A stretch of 64,000 nt of DNA from Platerodrilus igneus (GCA_036346225.1 JARFIW010000663.1:2542001-2606000), one strand, 5' to 3'. Numbered from the stretch's first letter, positions 22,562 to 33,654 are shown. Translations and numbers: made by a program. Notes: generated by a model not told the origin, from the letters alone.

Positions 22562-23403
22562 AATCCCCCCCCCCCAGCAAAATTAAAAGGTCGGGGTAGG
22601 AAAGCAAAAGTACGGAAGTGGGCAGTGCCAAACAAAATAACCAAACAAACAAAAAAGTTCGCTTAAAAACTAAAAGAAAATTCGTTACGAAAACAAAAGA
22701 AACCATAAAAAAAGAACTCTCATCCGGCTCGAACAACCAAAGTCTAACCGAACTAAAAAAAAATTGAAGGGTAGACGGGTAATAAGCCATCCACGAGGAC
22801 TAAGATGGAACGGTATCGACACTGAAGAAAAGTCGTCGGAGGACAGATATTTCTAGTAAAGAAACAGTAAAGTCTTCATCATCACGAGAAGAAATTGGTT
22901 TCTTGCGAGAAAAAAAAACAAAGTAAGAAAAGGGACGAGGAAGAAAACCAACAGTACAAGCCAAAACAGGATCCGAAGGTCAAGCCTCAAATATGCAAAG
23001 ATGTGCAAGAGAGAACGAGAGAAAGAAAGGAAGAGCGCTGGTAAAAGAAACGATGTACTACAAACTGTGGTAACCAGGAATCGCAAGAACAGAAGAACCA
23101 AAGAAAACAAATGCTAACTAGTTCTAAAGTCGACTAAGTCGTGGTTTCCGAAAGAAAGAAAGAAATTGACTAGAAAGCACCTACCACAGGAGCGGATGGA
23201 CGAAACACAATCGGTATAAGGACCGATAGCAAAGAAGACCAGGAAAAGGATAGGGAAAGGAAAGTGGATCCAAAGTAACAGGGAAGTAAACTAAAGCAAA
23301 CAAAACCCATATTATAGCAGCATCAAAACTGCAAGAAGACAAACCCTATTTCCAAAATAAAACAAAACAAAGCAGTACAAAAGAAAGTCAAACCGAATCC
23401 CAG

Positions 23404-23540
23404 TGTAGTTATGTATGAGTATGTGTGTGCGTGTGCGCGCGTGTGTGTATGTGTGTGTGTTGATGTATGAGTATGTGAGTGTCTATGTGTGTGTATGTGT
23501 TGGACGTATGTGTATGTATATGCGCGCGCGCGTGTGTGTG
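23404..23540. repeat. GT-rich microsatellite
   Basis: Interrupted (GT)n with GC and TA variants; the open frames over it are simple-repeat artefacts. A second GT-rich stretch lies at about 23,660-23,719. Each abuts one conserved 78-bp block. Confidence 0.9.
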
Positions 23541-23797
23541 TGTTAGACCTCTTTTGTCGCCTCTTGCGACAGGCAGGTCGTACCATAGGGCTATTCTATT
23601 CCCGGACCCACACGGGTGTTGAGGTACAAGGAAAGAAGAAAGAAAAGGAGAATCAAACATAAATGTGTGGGTGTATGAAGTGTGTGTGTGTGTATATGTT
23701 GGACGTATGTGTATGTATGTGTTGGACCGCTTTAGTCGCCTCTTACGACAGGCAGGCCGTACCGTGGGACTCTTCTATTCCCGAACCCACACGGGTG
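23541..23797 (-). repeat. Two copies of the conserved 78-bp microsatellite-linked block
   Basis: Blocks at 23,541-23,618 and 23,720-23,797 share gtcgcctcttRcgacaggca, cgtacc, ctattcccg and acccacacgggtg, and repeat with a spacing of about 180 bp together with their GT microsatellites. In the plus Gypsy-A copy only one block is present, so the second may have arisen by local duplication. Confidence 0.7.
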
Positions 23798-23930
23798 AAA
23801 GCAAAAGAAAGAAAACCCAGTAAAACGGAATTAAAAGAAATCGTAACGTTCAGAAATCAAGCCAAAGAAGAGCAAAGTCGGCATAAGAATATGGGGCGTG
23901 AGGACTAGGTACTGAGCTTAAGACGTTTAC

Positions 23931-24960
23931 GCCGTCAGAAGGAAAACAGAGCGAGATCGGGGCATTAGGATAGTCCGGATCGGCAGGTTTCAGATCTTAA
24001 ACATGCCAAATGGATTTGTGACCGGAAGGATCAGTAAGTTCATAGGTCCAGGGAGAAACGACTTTAGAAATTTGAAAAGGACCAATGAATGTAGGAGCAA
24101 GTTTAGCGTTAAAATGACGTGAAGCGTCGGACAGAGCGAAATTACGGCGCTAAACAGAATTGCCTAGTTGTAAGAGACAGGACGACGGCGGAGATTATAG
24201 CGGCAGAAAGTGTTTTGAGAATGTGGGAACGGATACTTTTAAAGTGTTCAGGATTTGGTGAAGGATGCTCGGGATCAGGAATATACATGTTGTTTATTTC
24301 GGACAGCTGCCCGAAATAATCGCCGGAAAAGATACGCTCACGATCAAATAGAGCGAAGAACGGAGTGATTTCGTGTTTGGAGATGCGCATCGCACAAGAG
24401 ATTTTTGGGAGGTTCGCATCTCAATGACGTTGGTCGACGCGTACGTAGGATGCAAGCATGGTCTTAAGAAAGAGGTTAACACATTCAGCAGAATTGGCTT
24501 GGGAATGGTATCGGGCGATGAAAAAGATTTTGGAGTGATAACGGGCACACAAAGAGGCAAGATGATGTCTACGGGATTGTACACCCTTATCCGTGATAAC
24601 GTTTTGCGGGACACCGAAAATAAGGAAGATTTGATTTTCGAGGATTTTGGTGACGGCCTGTGTAGTGGCTGTACGCAGAGGAAAGAAAAGAAAGAACTTA
24701 GTAAAATAATCAACCACTACAAGGATATAGGAGTGACCACAAGTAGAACGAGAAAGAGGACCTACTATGTCGCAGGAAAGGATTTGCCAGGGATAGAATG
24801 GTTTGGCCCTAGAAGCAAATAAACTAGTAGGAGGTAACTGTTCAACTTTGTGAGCAGCACAAATCGGACAACGTCGGATGTAACAAGCGACGTCAGCTCT
24901 GAGACAGGGCTAGTAATATTTTTGAAGGAGATGAGCAGAAGTTTTGGTCACACCACAATG
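23931..24960 (-). pseudogene. Gypsy-A integrase, broken
   Basis: On the minus strand a zinc-binding region reads YFRHCGVTKT then CPICAAHK (the HHCC module), followed by CDIVGPLSRSTCGHSY and VVDYFTKFFLFFPL (around the first catalytic Asp) and IFGVPQNVITDKGVQ (the second Asp in ITDKG). The third catalytic region around RYHSQANSAECVN retains the Glu-equivalent block. Stops and frame changes occur near 24,780 and 24,420. The enzyme would insert the cDNA into the genome. Confidence 0.75.
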
Positions 24961-24991
24961 ACGGAAGTAGGAGGATCGTGATGGAAGGATA

Positions 24992-25500
24992 TCAGATTTT
25001 ACGCTGTTCGGAAGGTACAACGATTTTCCAATCGTCCAGAGAATCGGCAGCAATAAAAGTTTTATGACGACGGAAAAGGATATTGCCCACCACGGACCAG
25101 GAGGGATAACGTTTAGCGGAGTTAGCAGCTTTTCGGATCATGGTGTTGTACCAGGGATCAGGAGTAGGAAGAGTGATTTCGAGAGATGTAACCGTAGAAA
25201 TAGAAAATGTTTCAAGGACGGGAACAGAATGAGAAAGGGCATCAGGATCAACATGATCTTTGCTCTCACGGTGAATAATGGTAAAGTCATATTGCTGAAG
25301 GCGGAGGGACCAACGGGCTAGACGACCGGAAGGACTTTGGAGTTTATTAAGCCAAATGAGGGAATGATGATCAGTGATAACGGAAAAATGGGAACCCTCG
25401 ACGTAAGGACGAAACTTCTCAATCGCCCACATCACTGCCAAACACTCCTTCTCAGTAATTGAGTAGTTGCGCTCAGCTTGGTGAGTGAACGACTGATATA
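24992..25500 (-). pseudogene. Gypsy-A RNase H domain
   Basis: The minus frame shows AVMWAIEKFRPYVEG, VITDHHSLIWL and GRLARWSLRLQQYDF, then HRESKDHVDPDALSH: the usual end of a Ty3/Gypsy RNase H (E in the WAIEKFR helix, TDHHSL Asp, and the DALSH connection segment). The expected upstream DAS motif lies in a different frame around 25,530-25,590. Confidence 0.82.
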
Positions 25501-25625
25501 GCTTACGACCTTCTCGCTGTCGGGATGGGATTGGATAAAGATGGCACCTAAACCAAAGTGAGAGGCGTCAGTTGGGATGGTGAAGGGTGAGGTAAAGTCA
25601 GGGCAGGAAAGGATGGGGGCAGAAA

Positions 25626-26234
25626 TTAGGTGTTGTTTAAGGGAAATGTAGGCAGATTGACAATCGGGGGTCCAAAGGAAAGGGGCGTTTTTGCGGGACT
25701 AGTTAGAAAGCGGAGATGTGAGGGTGGCAAAATGCGGGATGAAACGACGGTACCCACTGGCCATGCCAATCGGTTGCCGGAATGCAGTAACGTAGAAGGG
25801 AGGAGGCCTTTTAAGGATTGCAGAAACTTTATCGGGGTCAACAAGGAGACGACTCCGGTTAACGATGTAACCAAGATAGCGGGGCTCAGGAAGGCATAAA
25901 TGACACTTATCTTGACGAAAAGTAAGGCCAGCATGTAAGAGACGAGAAAGAACTAGATCAAGAATTCGGAGGTGTTCTTCGAATGAAGGAGTGGCAATGA
26001 TGATATCATCGATGTAGGCGAAGCAGAATGGTTCCAGGTCAGAACCGATGCCCTGATCGATAAGACGTTGGAAGGTGGCAGGGGAATTATTGAGGCCGAA
26101 TGGCATACGACAGAATTGAAATAACCTCGATGAGGGACGGTGAAGGCAGTGAAGGGTTTGGATTCGGGCGACAGAGGGATTTGATAATAGGCGGAACGGA
26201 TATCTAGTGAGGAGGGCATCGCGGAGCCGATCAA
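25626..26234 (-). pseudogene. Gypsy-A reverse transcriptase
   Basis: The minus strand gives SLDIRSAYYQIPL (catalytic Asp), MPFGLNNSPATFQRL, CFAYIDDIIIATPSFEEHL (the YIDD active site) and PRYLGYIVNRSRL, the standard block order of a Ty3/Gypsy reverse transcriptase. A frameshift near 26,100 separates the first block from the rest; a second change near 25,730 leads to the RNase H. All catalytic Asp residues visible are retained, so decay is recent enough to keep motifs but not the frame. Confidence 0.88.
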
Positions 26235-26939
26235 GGATGGTAGAAATGTACGGAAGAGGATATGCGTCTTTTTGGGTGCCTTGGTTGAGATGTAGATGAG
26301 AACGTAAAGTGAGAAGCAGAAGAAATTAGGCCATTAGAGGTGAGGACAGTATTTGAAGTATGATTCGAAGACCTATTAGAAGTAGAATGACAGTTGAGAC
26401 AGTTGTGGCGAGTAACTGCCTTATGCCCGCAACCATAGCAATGAAGTACTTTAGAACGAGTACAACGTGTCGAAACATGACCAAGTTTGTCGCAATTAAA
26501 GCACACGACCTGACGAATAGAAGTAGAACTAGGAAGAAGAACAGTAGAACGTACGGAAGAAGTATCGGGTCTACCCGTATGGTAGGAGAAATCTTAACAA
26601 CTCGGCCATGTGAAGTACAAGTATTTTGCTCGATAGTAGTAACAAGACTTGGTTCAGCAGTAACAGTATGTTGTTCTTGACTAGGTGATACGGAATTATC
26701 GGCCAGAAACTTTGCCGGTTCTAATTTCAAACATTCGTCCTTTAACTCTTGTTAGGAGCGGACGGTAGGCAAACGGGCTCGATAGAATGGAGCGAGGTTA
26801 CAAAGCATAATGGACAATTGATCGTCCTCCTTGAAAGATCCATACCACTGGAACACATGAAATAATCAGTAATACCTTCTGATGACTCCTGCTGTCTATT
26901 GTAGATACCATCATACGGTCTTGTCGCTATATCAGTCAT
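26231..26939 (-). pseudogene. Gypsy-A gag with zinc knuckles
   Basis: Begins with an ATG-led frame (MTDIATRPYDG) at 26,939 and, after frame changes, reaches CFNCDKLGHVSTRC, a CX2CX4HX4C knuckle, then CYGCGHKAVTRHNC, a second Cys/His cluster typical of arthropod Gypsy gag. Gag packages the element RNA. At about 700 bp it is short for a gag, so part of the capsid region is deleted. It directly precedes the pol frames. Confidence 0.75.
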
Positions 26940-27483
26940 CTTGAATACGAATAAAAAAAAATTAGGAGAAAGTAACTAAATAAAGGTTACCCGTAACTCG
27001 ATAGAATCCAAAAATAAATTATTGCGAATACACGGCAATCTAAAACATACCCGACGGATAAACTTCAGAAACACCAATGGAAGCGAAACAACAAAATTAG
27101 AATAGGGCTGTAAAATAAAAGAAAAATCGGAGGAAAAAAGCAAACTCTAGATTTGACGGGGAGAACAATACGTACAGAGAGGGAAGGAACAAAATAAATT
27201 TGGACGCCAGCGTTTTCAAAGTGTCTAGGATTATTGGCAAAACACAAGTCCAATAATCTGAAATTAACCAACCAATAATATTGAGCGATTAGGAAAGAAG
27301 ACAAAACTAAAATTTAAGAAGACCGAACCCACACAAGAAATAACGAAAAGAAATAAATACCATTTCGGACGTAAGGAAAGAAAACATGAGTAGCATTAGG
27401 CTGAGAAATTAATCAAAACAAACTCGGTGCAGAGTAAACAAAACAGAATCGGAACAAAAGTTACACACAGCAAAATCGAAGCC

Positions 27484-27502
27484 CCACGCCAGGGCGTCAA
27501 AA
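27484..27502 (-). promoter_or_regulatory. Gypsy-A primer-binding site, mutated
   Basis: In the minus orientation, tttgacgccctggcgtggggc follows the LTR end gtagca after the spacer taaat, exactly as in the plus-strand site at 9541 (ttggcgcccaacg). Several bases differ from the TGGCGCCCAACGTGGGGC pattern expected for a perfect tRNA match. Confidence 0.65.
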
Positions 27503-27506
27503 TTTA

Positions 27507-28748
27507 TGCTACATACATCGACGTAATCTAACATAACGAAAACCAAAGAAAGAATGACCGGGCTCAATCGGTGAGTAGGCGGGGTATTACACATACAAAA
27601 AAAAATATCTAAAGGAATGCTTGAAATAAAGAAAGAAAATTAAAAAGATTTAGTACTAATTATAATTATTCTAAATGACATTCTGGCTCCAAAAAAACAA
27701 GAAGCAAATCAATAATCACAATACACTTATATCAAGAAGAACACACAAAAAAAATTACTTCTGAATATGGTGAGCTGTAGTTTTTAGGTCCCTCCCCAAA
27801 TGAATTATTCAAAGAAAAATTGCCAAAGTACAACTCTAAAAACCGCAGCTCTAAATCATCATTACAAATACCAAATTCGTTACATAAAAAATTGTCGCAA
27901 TAAATACAATCTTCTTACAAACACCATCTCACATAAAGGTAAGCAGTTTAAACCAGTTATACATTAATAAGTAGTATATTTTCTTTTTTTAGTTATTTAA
28001 AACAAATAGTACTGCATTCATAGCATGGTAATAAATACTCAAATAGTTCCAAAATTTTCCTATATGCGAATTAAATTTGTGCATGCATGAGCTTAAACCG
28101 TGTAGTCCAAATATATAGGGTCTCAACGTAAGCAGGGACGAAACACTCACCAGCGTGTCTATCTGTAAGGACAGCGCGAGACAGATGTGCTCGACATCAC
28201 ACCATGCGCGTGTCCTTCCGTACCAACATAAGCGGCGATTCAAACAGATCTTTCCAGTCCACCGGATGGAGCACACAGTGTGTGCACAAAATTTTGGAGA
28301 TAACACAAAAGGTAACGAAAAATAACATTAACGACGAGTAATTATTGTCGTATTCATATAGAAAAAATCGAGTAAAAATGAACTTGTTTAAATAACAAGA
28401 ATTCAGTGTAATCCTCCCGTTATCATACCATACCAACAGGTGATTAGAAAACTCGAGAACACGGTTTTATCGAATAGTTCAATACCTCATTTCAACGAGT
28501 CTTTAGATGGAAATCACATAAGAATCAATTATACGCGGTCGTAATGTATAACAAGTTAACGAATACCTAAAACAAGGTATTGACTATTTAATTTTAGCAT
28601 AAACTTTACGTTTCGAAATAAATAAGTTTAAAATGAAAATTAGTAGGAAGCCTATTTATTGTAAACAGGATGTTGTCGACGTATGAAAGAGTAGAAACGG
28701 AATCGATGTAAATGAAATAACCAAATGCAGCCGAAAATGAACGTAACA
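27507..28748 (-). mobile_element. Gypsy-A minus copy, 5' LTR (1.24 kb)
   Basis: Runs in reverse from tgttacgttcattttcgg at 28,748 to gtagca at 27,507. It is colinear with the plus LTR at 20,575-21,926 but lacks the inverted duplication. LTRs start TG and end CA. The bases next to it at 28,749 continue the DUF7869-type gene. Confidence 0.88.
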
Positions 28749-29500
28749 ATAGGAAAAAGAAGGTTAGAAAAAGACAGCGCTAGAATCAAATAAAGTGTCA
28801 GTGTATGCAGAAAACGTACATAAGGTACTTACATGCACAGACGTTAAAGTATTTACAGCTTACTATAAAACTAAATTAAAGGTTCATAACTGGTCAGTTT
28901 AGAACCTAGCCACAACTGATAAAACACTGCATCTGGCATGAAGGAAATGGTGACTTAGACAGCAATGTATTTGCAACAATGTTGGTTAGATTCCTGACTA
29001 AAGAAACTGAGATTAATCCAGGATTTGGTGATCTCGTCATTTGGAGTGATGGCTTTACATACCAAAGCAGGTATGAACTTGTCTCAAATGCCCTTCTATA
29101 CTTTGCCATAAAATCAAAAATTAATACGTATCAGGTGAGCCACACCCACATGAAGCTGAGCCATACCCACATGGAAGTGGACAGCTTGCACAATGCTATT
29201 GAGAAGAAACTAAGGAAACACGAACGCTTTGTGCCAGCAGAGAAAGTCAGATCCATTTAGGAGGTCCGAATACATCCTAAACCATATTTTGTGGAAAGCC
29301 TGACGTATAAAGACTGTTTGTTATTCTGATGGGTATTACAAGAGCATCCATACTGGCTCAAAAAAAAGTGACCCCATGTGTGACTGATTTGAGTTGTTTA
29401 AGTACAAGCCTGATGGTCACAATTTGTTCAAATTGAATTTCAAAGATGATTGGAAAGATTGTCCAAAAAGGAAAAATCAATTAAAGAAGTGAACGAATGG
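28749..29500 (+). pseudogene. DUF7869-type arthropod gene, C-terminal remnant
   Basis: Blocks in order: AYYKTKLKVHNW, FGDLVIWSDGFTYQSR, VSNALLYFAIKSK, SHTHMEVDSLHNAIEKKL, VRTHPKPYFVESL (in a shifted frame) and FKLNFKDDWKDCPKRK. These match the C-terminal domain of the same arthropod family (typically YYKTKLAVHN, SDGCTYQNR, HTQMEVDSVHSTIE). A small in-frame tandem duplication gives SHTHMKLSHTHME. Stops and indels are numerous. Its continuity with the part at 21,931-22,492 shows that the minus Gypsy-A landed inside this gene. Confidence 0.75.
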
Positions 29501-29829
29501 CTAAAACCACCTTTATAACAGCCCACTCCCTAATTTAATTAATTCAATCAACAATATGAAACATTCTAACATTGCCATCACCCAGGTTTCAAATAAATTG
29601 TTAAGTTTAAACAACATACTCTATCGAAATGAAAGACCTTAACAATAAATTTGAAAGTACCGATGCTGTAAATTATAGGCCGGGTTGTTTAACAGTTTCT
29701 TTTTAAAGTATGTGTTATTTCGACACTGACAGCTGTTTCCTGTTCGAAATATTGACAAGAACACAGTATCATACCTTCACAGTTCAAAATGAGAGCGCAT
29801 TAAATTTATCCTTGATTAACGTTGGGAAA
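29501..29829. other. No recognised gene
   Basis: AT-rich DNA between the DUF7869-type remnant and the mariner-type pseudogene. It could hold the left end of the transposon, but I find no matching inverted terminus. Confidence 0.4.
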
Positions 29830-30610
29830 TATTGGAAACTTATTTCCTAAGCGAGTGATATGTTACCGAAACTGCGAATTTTAAAAAGAAATTTCGGTTG
29901 AAATAAAGTACCAGCCGCGCCTACTGTACGCAAATTTGTGAAAAAAGTTCGTGAGACGGGCATGCTAGTGGCCCACAGAAGCAGCACCTGTGCTCGTACA
30001 GTACGTACAGTTGAGAATATTGCTGCTGAAGACGAAAGTGTGAGACACAATCGTAGAATATCAACGCGCCACAGGTCGTAGGAAGGCTGTACCAGCCTGA
30101 GGAGGGTCATACACAAAGATTTCGGACTATTCGCTACAAGGTGCAATTGACTCAAAAATTGAAGGCTAATCACCGCCCACTTTGATATTGTTTCTCCGTT
30201 TGGACAACTCAGCAGCTCCAGTTTGACGACGAAATTACTCGAAAAATCGTCTTTTCGGACGAGGGGCATTTCCACCTCACCCACTATGTAAACAGTTCTG
30301 TACGGTTTATAGAGTACCGGCATCATTGGCCTGTTTATCTTCGAAAATAATACTGGGAATAACGTTATAATCAATGAGCAGCGCTACAGAGCGATGATAA
30401 CCGATTTTTTGTGGTCAAAAGTTAAAGACATGGACTTACACAACCGGTGGTTTCAACAGGATGGAGCCATCAAACAATCGATCTTTTAGCACTAAATGCA
30501 GTAATTGTATAACTAGTCCTTTTCGTGATGTCCACAGGTCTCTGCGCAGATGCAGAAAAGCTGTAGGATATTTTCCGGCGGTTTACAATGCTTGAAGTAG
30601 AGCTTTCATA
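29830..30610 (+). pseudogene. Mariner-type transposase pseudogene
   Basis: The plus strand carries, in shifting frames, APTVRKFVKKVRETG (helix-turn-helix region), RTVRTVENIAAEDESV, VIHKDFGLF, RKIVFSDEGHFHLTHYVN (first catalytic Asp in FSDE), QRYRAMITDFLW and WFQQDGAI (second Asp). This order is that of the large insect IS630/mariner-type transposases. At least five frame changes or stops are present and the third catalytic block is not recognisable. It is a different subfamily from the element at 4.8-5.9 kb. Confidence 0.8.
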
Positions 30611-31300
30611 AAAAGTGCTAGATAACTGGCAAAGTGGAAGAAACGGTGGTGGAGACGAAAGAACGGATTAAATCTAACAGCACAAGCGCCGGAGCACTGA
30701 ATTCAGGTGTTACCACAGCACACCACAGTATTTAAGATTGTCGGGAAGAGTGAACAGGCGCCAAGGTGCAAAGTAAAACTAACCGCATTTGATGAAAAGT
30801 CACTTTGACAGAACTACTTCAAGCAATTTGAGACTACCGTGGGAGCGACTGGAAGGACGGTGTGAAGTGACAATCGTGATGAAGAACCGTTACTAAAAGA
30901 TAAACGAAAATTTCCACAAGTTTGAAGCAGATACTGATCTTTTGGTGAGATTAACCTACCCAACAGCACCGGACAGCTTCCTTCATTGGAGGGATACGCA
31001 ATAAGGATATCCAGCAAGCGCTACGGTTTGCTCAACCAAAGAACCTAGATGTTGCAATAGTTCATGTAGCAAGCTTCACATTGTGGCAGTGGCAAGGTAA
31101 GATACTGCTCCGCAAAGGAGGTGATTCGACGGGTACTTCGTGAATATCAACCAAAGAGGAAGGAACCCAAATGCTGGAATTGTGGCGAGTTTGGTGATAT
31201 ATAGTCTAAATATAAACAGACCAAGAAGGAACCCGAGAAGCCGGAAGATAAAAGGGGTCGACGTGAAAAGGCGAAAATCGATTTGCATGGATTCTGCCCC
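30611..31300 (+). pseudogene. Gypsy-M gag with zinc knuckle
   Basis: Recognisable blocks are APRCKVKLTAFDEKS then QNYFKQFETTVGATG (the start of a capsid domain in this Gypsy group), FHKFEADTDLLVRLTYPTAP, GIRNKDIQQALRFAQPK and CWNCGEFGDI, a zinc knuckle start. Several frameshifts and stops separate them. The middle of the capsid is deleted. No 5' LTR or primer site was found upstream, so the element is truncated at its 5' end. Confidence 0.7.
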
Positions 31301-31312
31301 GGAGATCATCAT

Positions 31313-31585
31313 CTCTACACTTGACTTTCTCATGCTCCACACGAAGATAGTACATTGGCTATAAAGCAAATTTTTTTAACTGGAAATTTTGAATTTTGGC
31401 GAACCATTACAGTTCTAAGCACTTACGCGCGCGCGCGCGCGACCTGCATTTTACTTCATCCAAACGAGAACGTATTTTTGTGAAAAATGCTCGCCTTACA
31501 TTTTCAAGTGGTTCATGTCGGAATCGAACCCGGGATATCGGTATTAGTAGTCATACACAAACCTATCTAACCCACGGCGCCGCCT
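31313..31585 (-). mobile_element. tRNA-derived SINE, minus, nearly full length
   Basis: On the minus strand the head reads ccgtgggttagataggt (A-box-like) and gggttcgattccgac (B box), followed by the family body and the tail ending ggagcatgagaaagtcaagtg. It is flanked by ggagatcatcat (31,301-31,312) and ggaaatcatcat (31,586-31,597), a 12-bp duplication with one difference. A (CG)n run near 31,429-31,442 has expanded within it. It separates gag from the protease region of Gypsy-M. Confidence 0.88.
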
Positions 31586-31597
31586 GGAAATCATCAT

Positions 31598-31860
31598 TCG
31601 TATCGCACGATCTAAACGTGCGGACAGTATTTACATATACGGATAGTTTAGCGAAAAAAACGCAGTTTTTAGTTAGCGGAGCCACTAAGACAATCGCTAA
31701 CCCGAATATAGTGCGCAACCGTGGTAAAGTGTCCTCCGCGACGGTGCGTCTTCGAATCGTAGCTGGTGAGGTAATTTCAAGACACGAAATGCTAAATGTA
31801 AAAATAGGAGTTGTAAGCAAAATATTTCACCATCAAGTAATAACGCTGCCAGGAAGCTGA
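31598..31860 (+). pseudogene. Gypsy-M protease region
   Basis: One open frame continues out of the SINE and reads SGATKTIANPNIV, GKVSSATVRLRIVAGEVI and HEMLNVKIG, the pattern of a Ty3/Gypsy aspartic protease around its active site. The residues at the catalytic position are VSG where DTG or DSG is expected, so the active-site Asp is lost. The frame ends shortly after, where SINE-like sequence begins. Confidence 0.6.
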
Positions 31861-31865
31861 TTTTC

Positions 31866-32366
31866 TTACCTAAAAAATTTTAAATTCTGCCAAACCCTTG
31901 CTGCTCCAAGCAAGTGCTTTACAACACTCACACATTGTGTGGTGTCCTTCAGTTGTTCACGTGGCGAGGTGTACTGATGTTGATAAAGAACCATCCACCA
32001 AAGAATGCTCCGCGAAGTTATACGAGCAGTTGACGAAACCATGCCAACATTTTGAATAACAACTGACAGAAAGACTTCATCCGACGGTACTCCGATGTGG
32101 CTGACACCGTGGATCAGACAGGTTCGCGTATGACTGCTGATTCCAAGGTGACCCTTGAAAAATGTTAGGCGACCATTTTCATAAAAATACACCCTCGTTC
32201 GGATGAGAGGTAAAATATAGGTCCCGTGTTAGAGTGCTGTCAAGCACGACAAAAATTTCTATCTCACTTGAAACAGCGAGGGTTCGGCAAGATTCAAAAT
32301 TTCTAGCTAAAAACTCGTTACCTGGTCTATGTAGTACCTACGGGTGCAGCATTGGAAAATCAAATG
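31866..32366. mobile_element. SINE composite: minus tail piece plus a plus-strand copy
   Basis: At 31,866-31,921 there is a minus-oriented piece of the SINE body (tctgccaaacccttg). At about 32,104-32,366 there is a plus copy: a degenerate tRNA-like head (accgtggatcagacaggtt) that lacks the B box, then ccctcgttcggatgagaggt, gagggttcggcaag and the tail atgtagtacc...gcattggaaaatc. The ~180 bp between them is unassigned. The plus copy ends at the exact point where the duplicated Gypsy-M segment starts. Confidence 0.65.
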
Positions 32367-32381
32367 TAGGAGTAGTCGGAT

Positions 32382-33130
32382 GTGTTGCCGGTCAATAGTG
32401 GTCGATTACGAAAAACCGGAGTAATCAAGCATGGAATCGATACAAGAGTTACCCGACTAATAAGGCAGCAGCCGAGAAGATTTCCACTGACCAAACACGC
32501 GGAGGCCAAGAAAATCATTGGAAATATGGAGGGGCAAGGAGTGATTAAGCACTTTGATATCCCTTGGGCATTGCCTGTTGCGTTTGTAAAAAAGGAAGAA
32601 CGGGTCAATAAGCTTTTGTGTAGACTAAATACGATTAAATAACGTTATCTAAAAGATAGATACCCACTTTTTGGTGTTAACGACACCCTAGATATACTTT
32701 CAGGGTCGCGATGATTATTGACCTTGGAATTACAGAGTGACTACTTGCAAATGGATATAAGACCAAAAAGATCTGGAAAAGACTGTTTTCACTATTGGTA
32801 CAGGCCTATGCAATTTATAGTCATGCCCTTTGGGCTCTGCAACGCTTGGACTACGTGATCGTAATGGGGAAGTCATTCGGAGAAGACTTAAGACATTTAA
32901 AAAAAGCGTTTCGAAGACTGAGAGAAGCCGCTCTGAAACTGAGTCCAAAAAAGTGTCACCTACCGGACGAAGAGGTAAAATACCTAGATAACGTAGTTTC
33001 ATGGAACGGAGTCAGGCCAGACCCAAAAAAGGTTAAGGTGATACAAGAGTGGCACACGTCTGAGGACAAACATCAGCCACGCAGCTTTCTGGGGTTGTGC
33101 ACATACTGTAAAATATTCGTTCCGGATTTT
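32382..33130 (+). pseudogene. Gypsy-M reverse transcriptase, unit 1
   Basis: Blocks: HGIDTRVTRLIRQQPRRFPL, GVIKHFDIPWALPVAFVKK, then after frame breaks LDYVIVMGKSFGEDL, LKLSPKKCHLPDEEVKYL and RSFLGLCTYCKIFVPDF. The order is that of a Ty3/Gypsy polymerase. The YxDD box is eroded to LDYV, so the enzyme cannot be active. A block around 32,650-32,780 (the first catalytic Asp region) has two frame changes. Confidence 0.8.
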
Positions 33131-33650
33131 TGAATATTGCCAAGCCGTTGGTCAGGTTGACTGAAAAAGGGCGTGATTACATTTGGGACAAAGATTTTCA
33201 AAATGCGTTTCAACAGTTAAGACATTTGTTGAAAACAGATCCGATGTTAAGTTACCAGCAGTCGGAAGGCAAATTCATCTTGGATACGGACGCAAGTAAT
33301 ATCACCGTCGGAAGTTTACTATCCCAGATGCAAAACTGGCAAGAGAGGGTCATTGGCTACTTTAGTAAGGTACTCTCGAAACCAAAACGGAATTACTGCA
33401 TTACAAACAGGAAACTATTGGCTATAGTGAAATACGTAAAGCACTTTTATAAGTGAAAATCAATCACGCAACCCTGAGATCAAGTCTTCAGATAGATAAA
33501 AAAACTGCAGGAGTATGATTTCGACACGAAACATCCTGCTGGTACTAGGTGGTGTCTTCCAAAAGCCGAGTGCAAAGGTTTTAGGATATATTACATAATA
33601 GAACCTCGAAATGGGAAACCGAAAAGCTACAACCTGCGAAGCTCCACTGA
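33130..33650 (+). pseudogene. Gypsy-M RNase H, unit 1
   Basis: MNIAKPLVRLTEKGRDYIW, FILDTDASNITVGSLLSQ and IGYFSKVLSKPKRNY give the RNase H tether and the DTDAS catalytic motif. After 33,456 the frame breaks; LQEYDFDTKHPAG, the usual end of the domain, follows in another frame. The integrase zinc-binding module that normally comes next is missing, so a deletion joins RNase H directly to the integrase core. Confidence 0.75.
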
Positions 33651-33654
33651 AAGA

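Larger units (their letters stand above)
22577..23930 (-). other. Gypsy-A minus copy, 3' non-coding region
   Basis: About 1.35 kb between the end of pol and the polypurine tract. Purine/pyrimidine strand bias is strong (AG-rich on the plus strand). No env-like frame with signal peptide or membrane anchor is convincing; frames rich in F, L and S reflect the base bias. It contains two conserved 78-bp blocks and GT-rich microsatellites. Confidence 0.6.
22493..28748 (-). mobile_element. Ty3/Gypsy element Gypsy-A, minus copy
   Basis: Order on the minus strand: 5' LTR (28,748 to 27,507), primer site, gag with zinc knuckles, protease region, reverse transcriptase, RNase H, integrase, a long 3' non-coding region with GT microsatellites, polypurine tract and a 69-bp stump of the 3' LTR. 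The missing 3' LTR is deleted together with neighbouring host DNA, so no target duplication is expected at that end. It is inserted in the DUF7869-type gene and points toward the plus copy at 17-22 kb, 3' end to 3' end. Confidence 0.9.

Noticed and set aside
22491..23110. env-like gene in the 3' region of Gypsy-A (Phe/Leu-rich frames)
   Set aside because: The hydrophobic composition follows from strand base bias; no Cys pattern, signal peptide or cleavage site is visible and the frames do not persist in the plus copy.
23323..23908. Open frames over GT-rich DNA in Gypsy-A
   Set aside because: They derive from the microsatellites and the conserved 78-bp block, with no domain signature.
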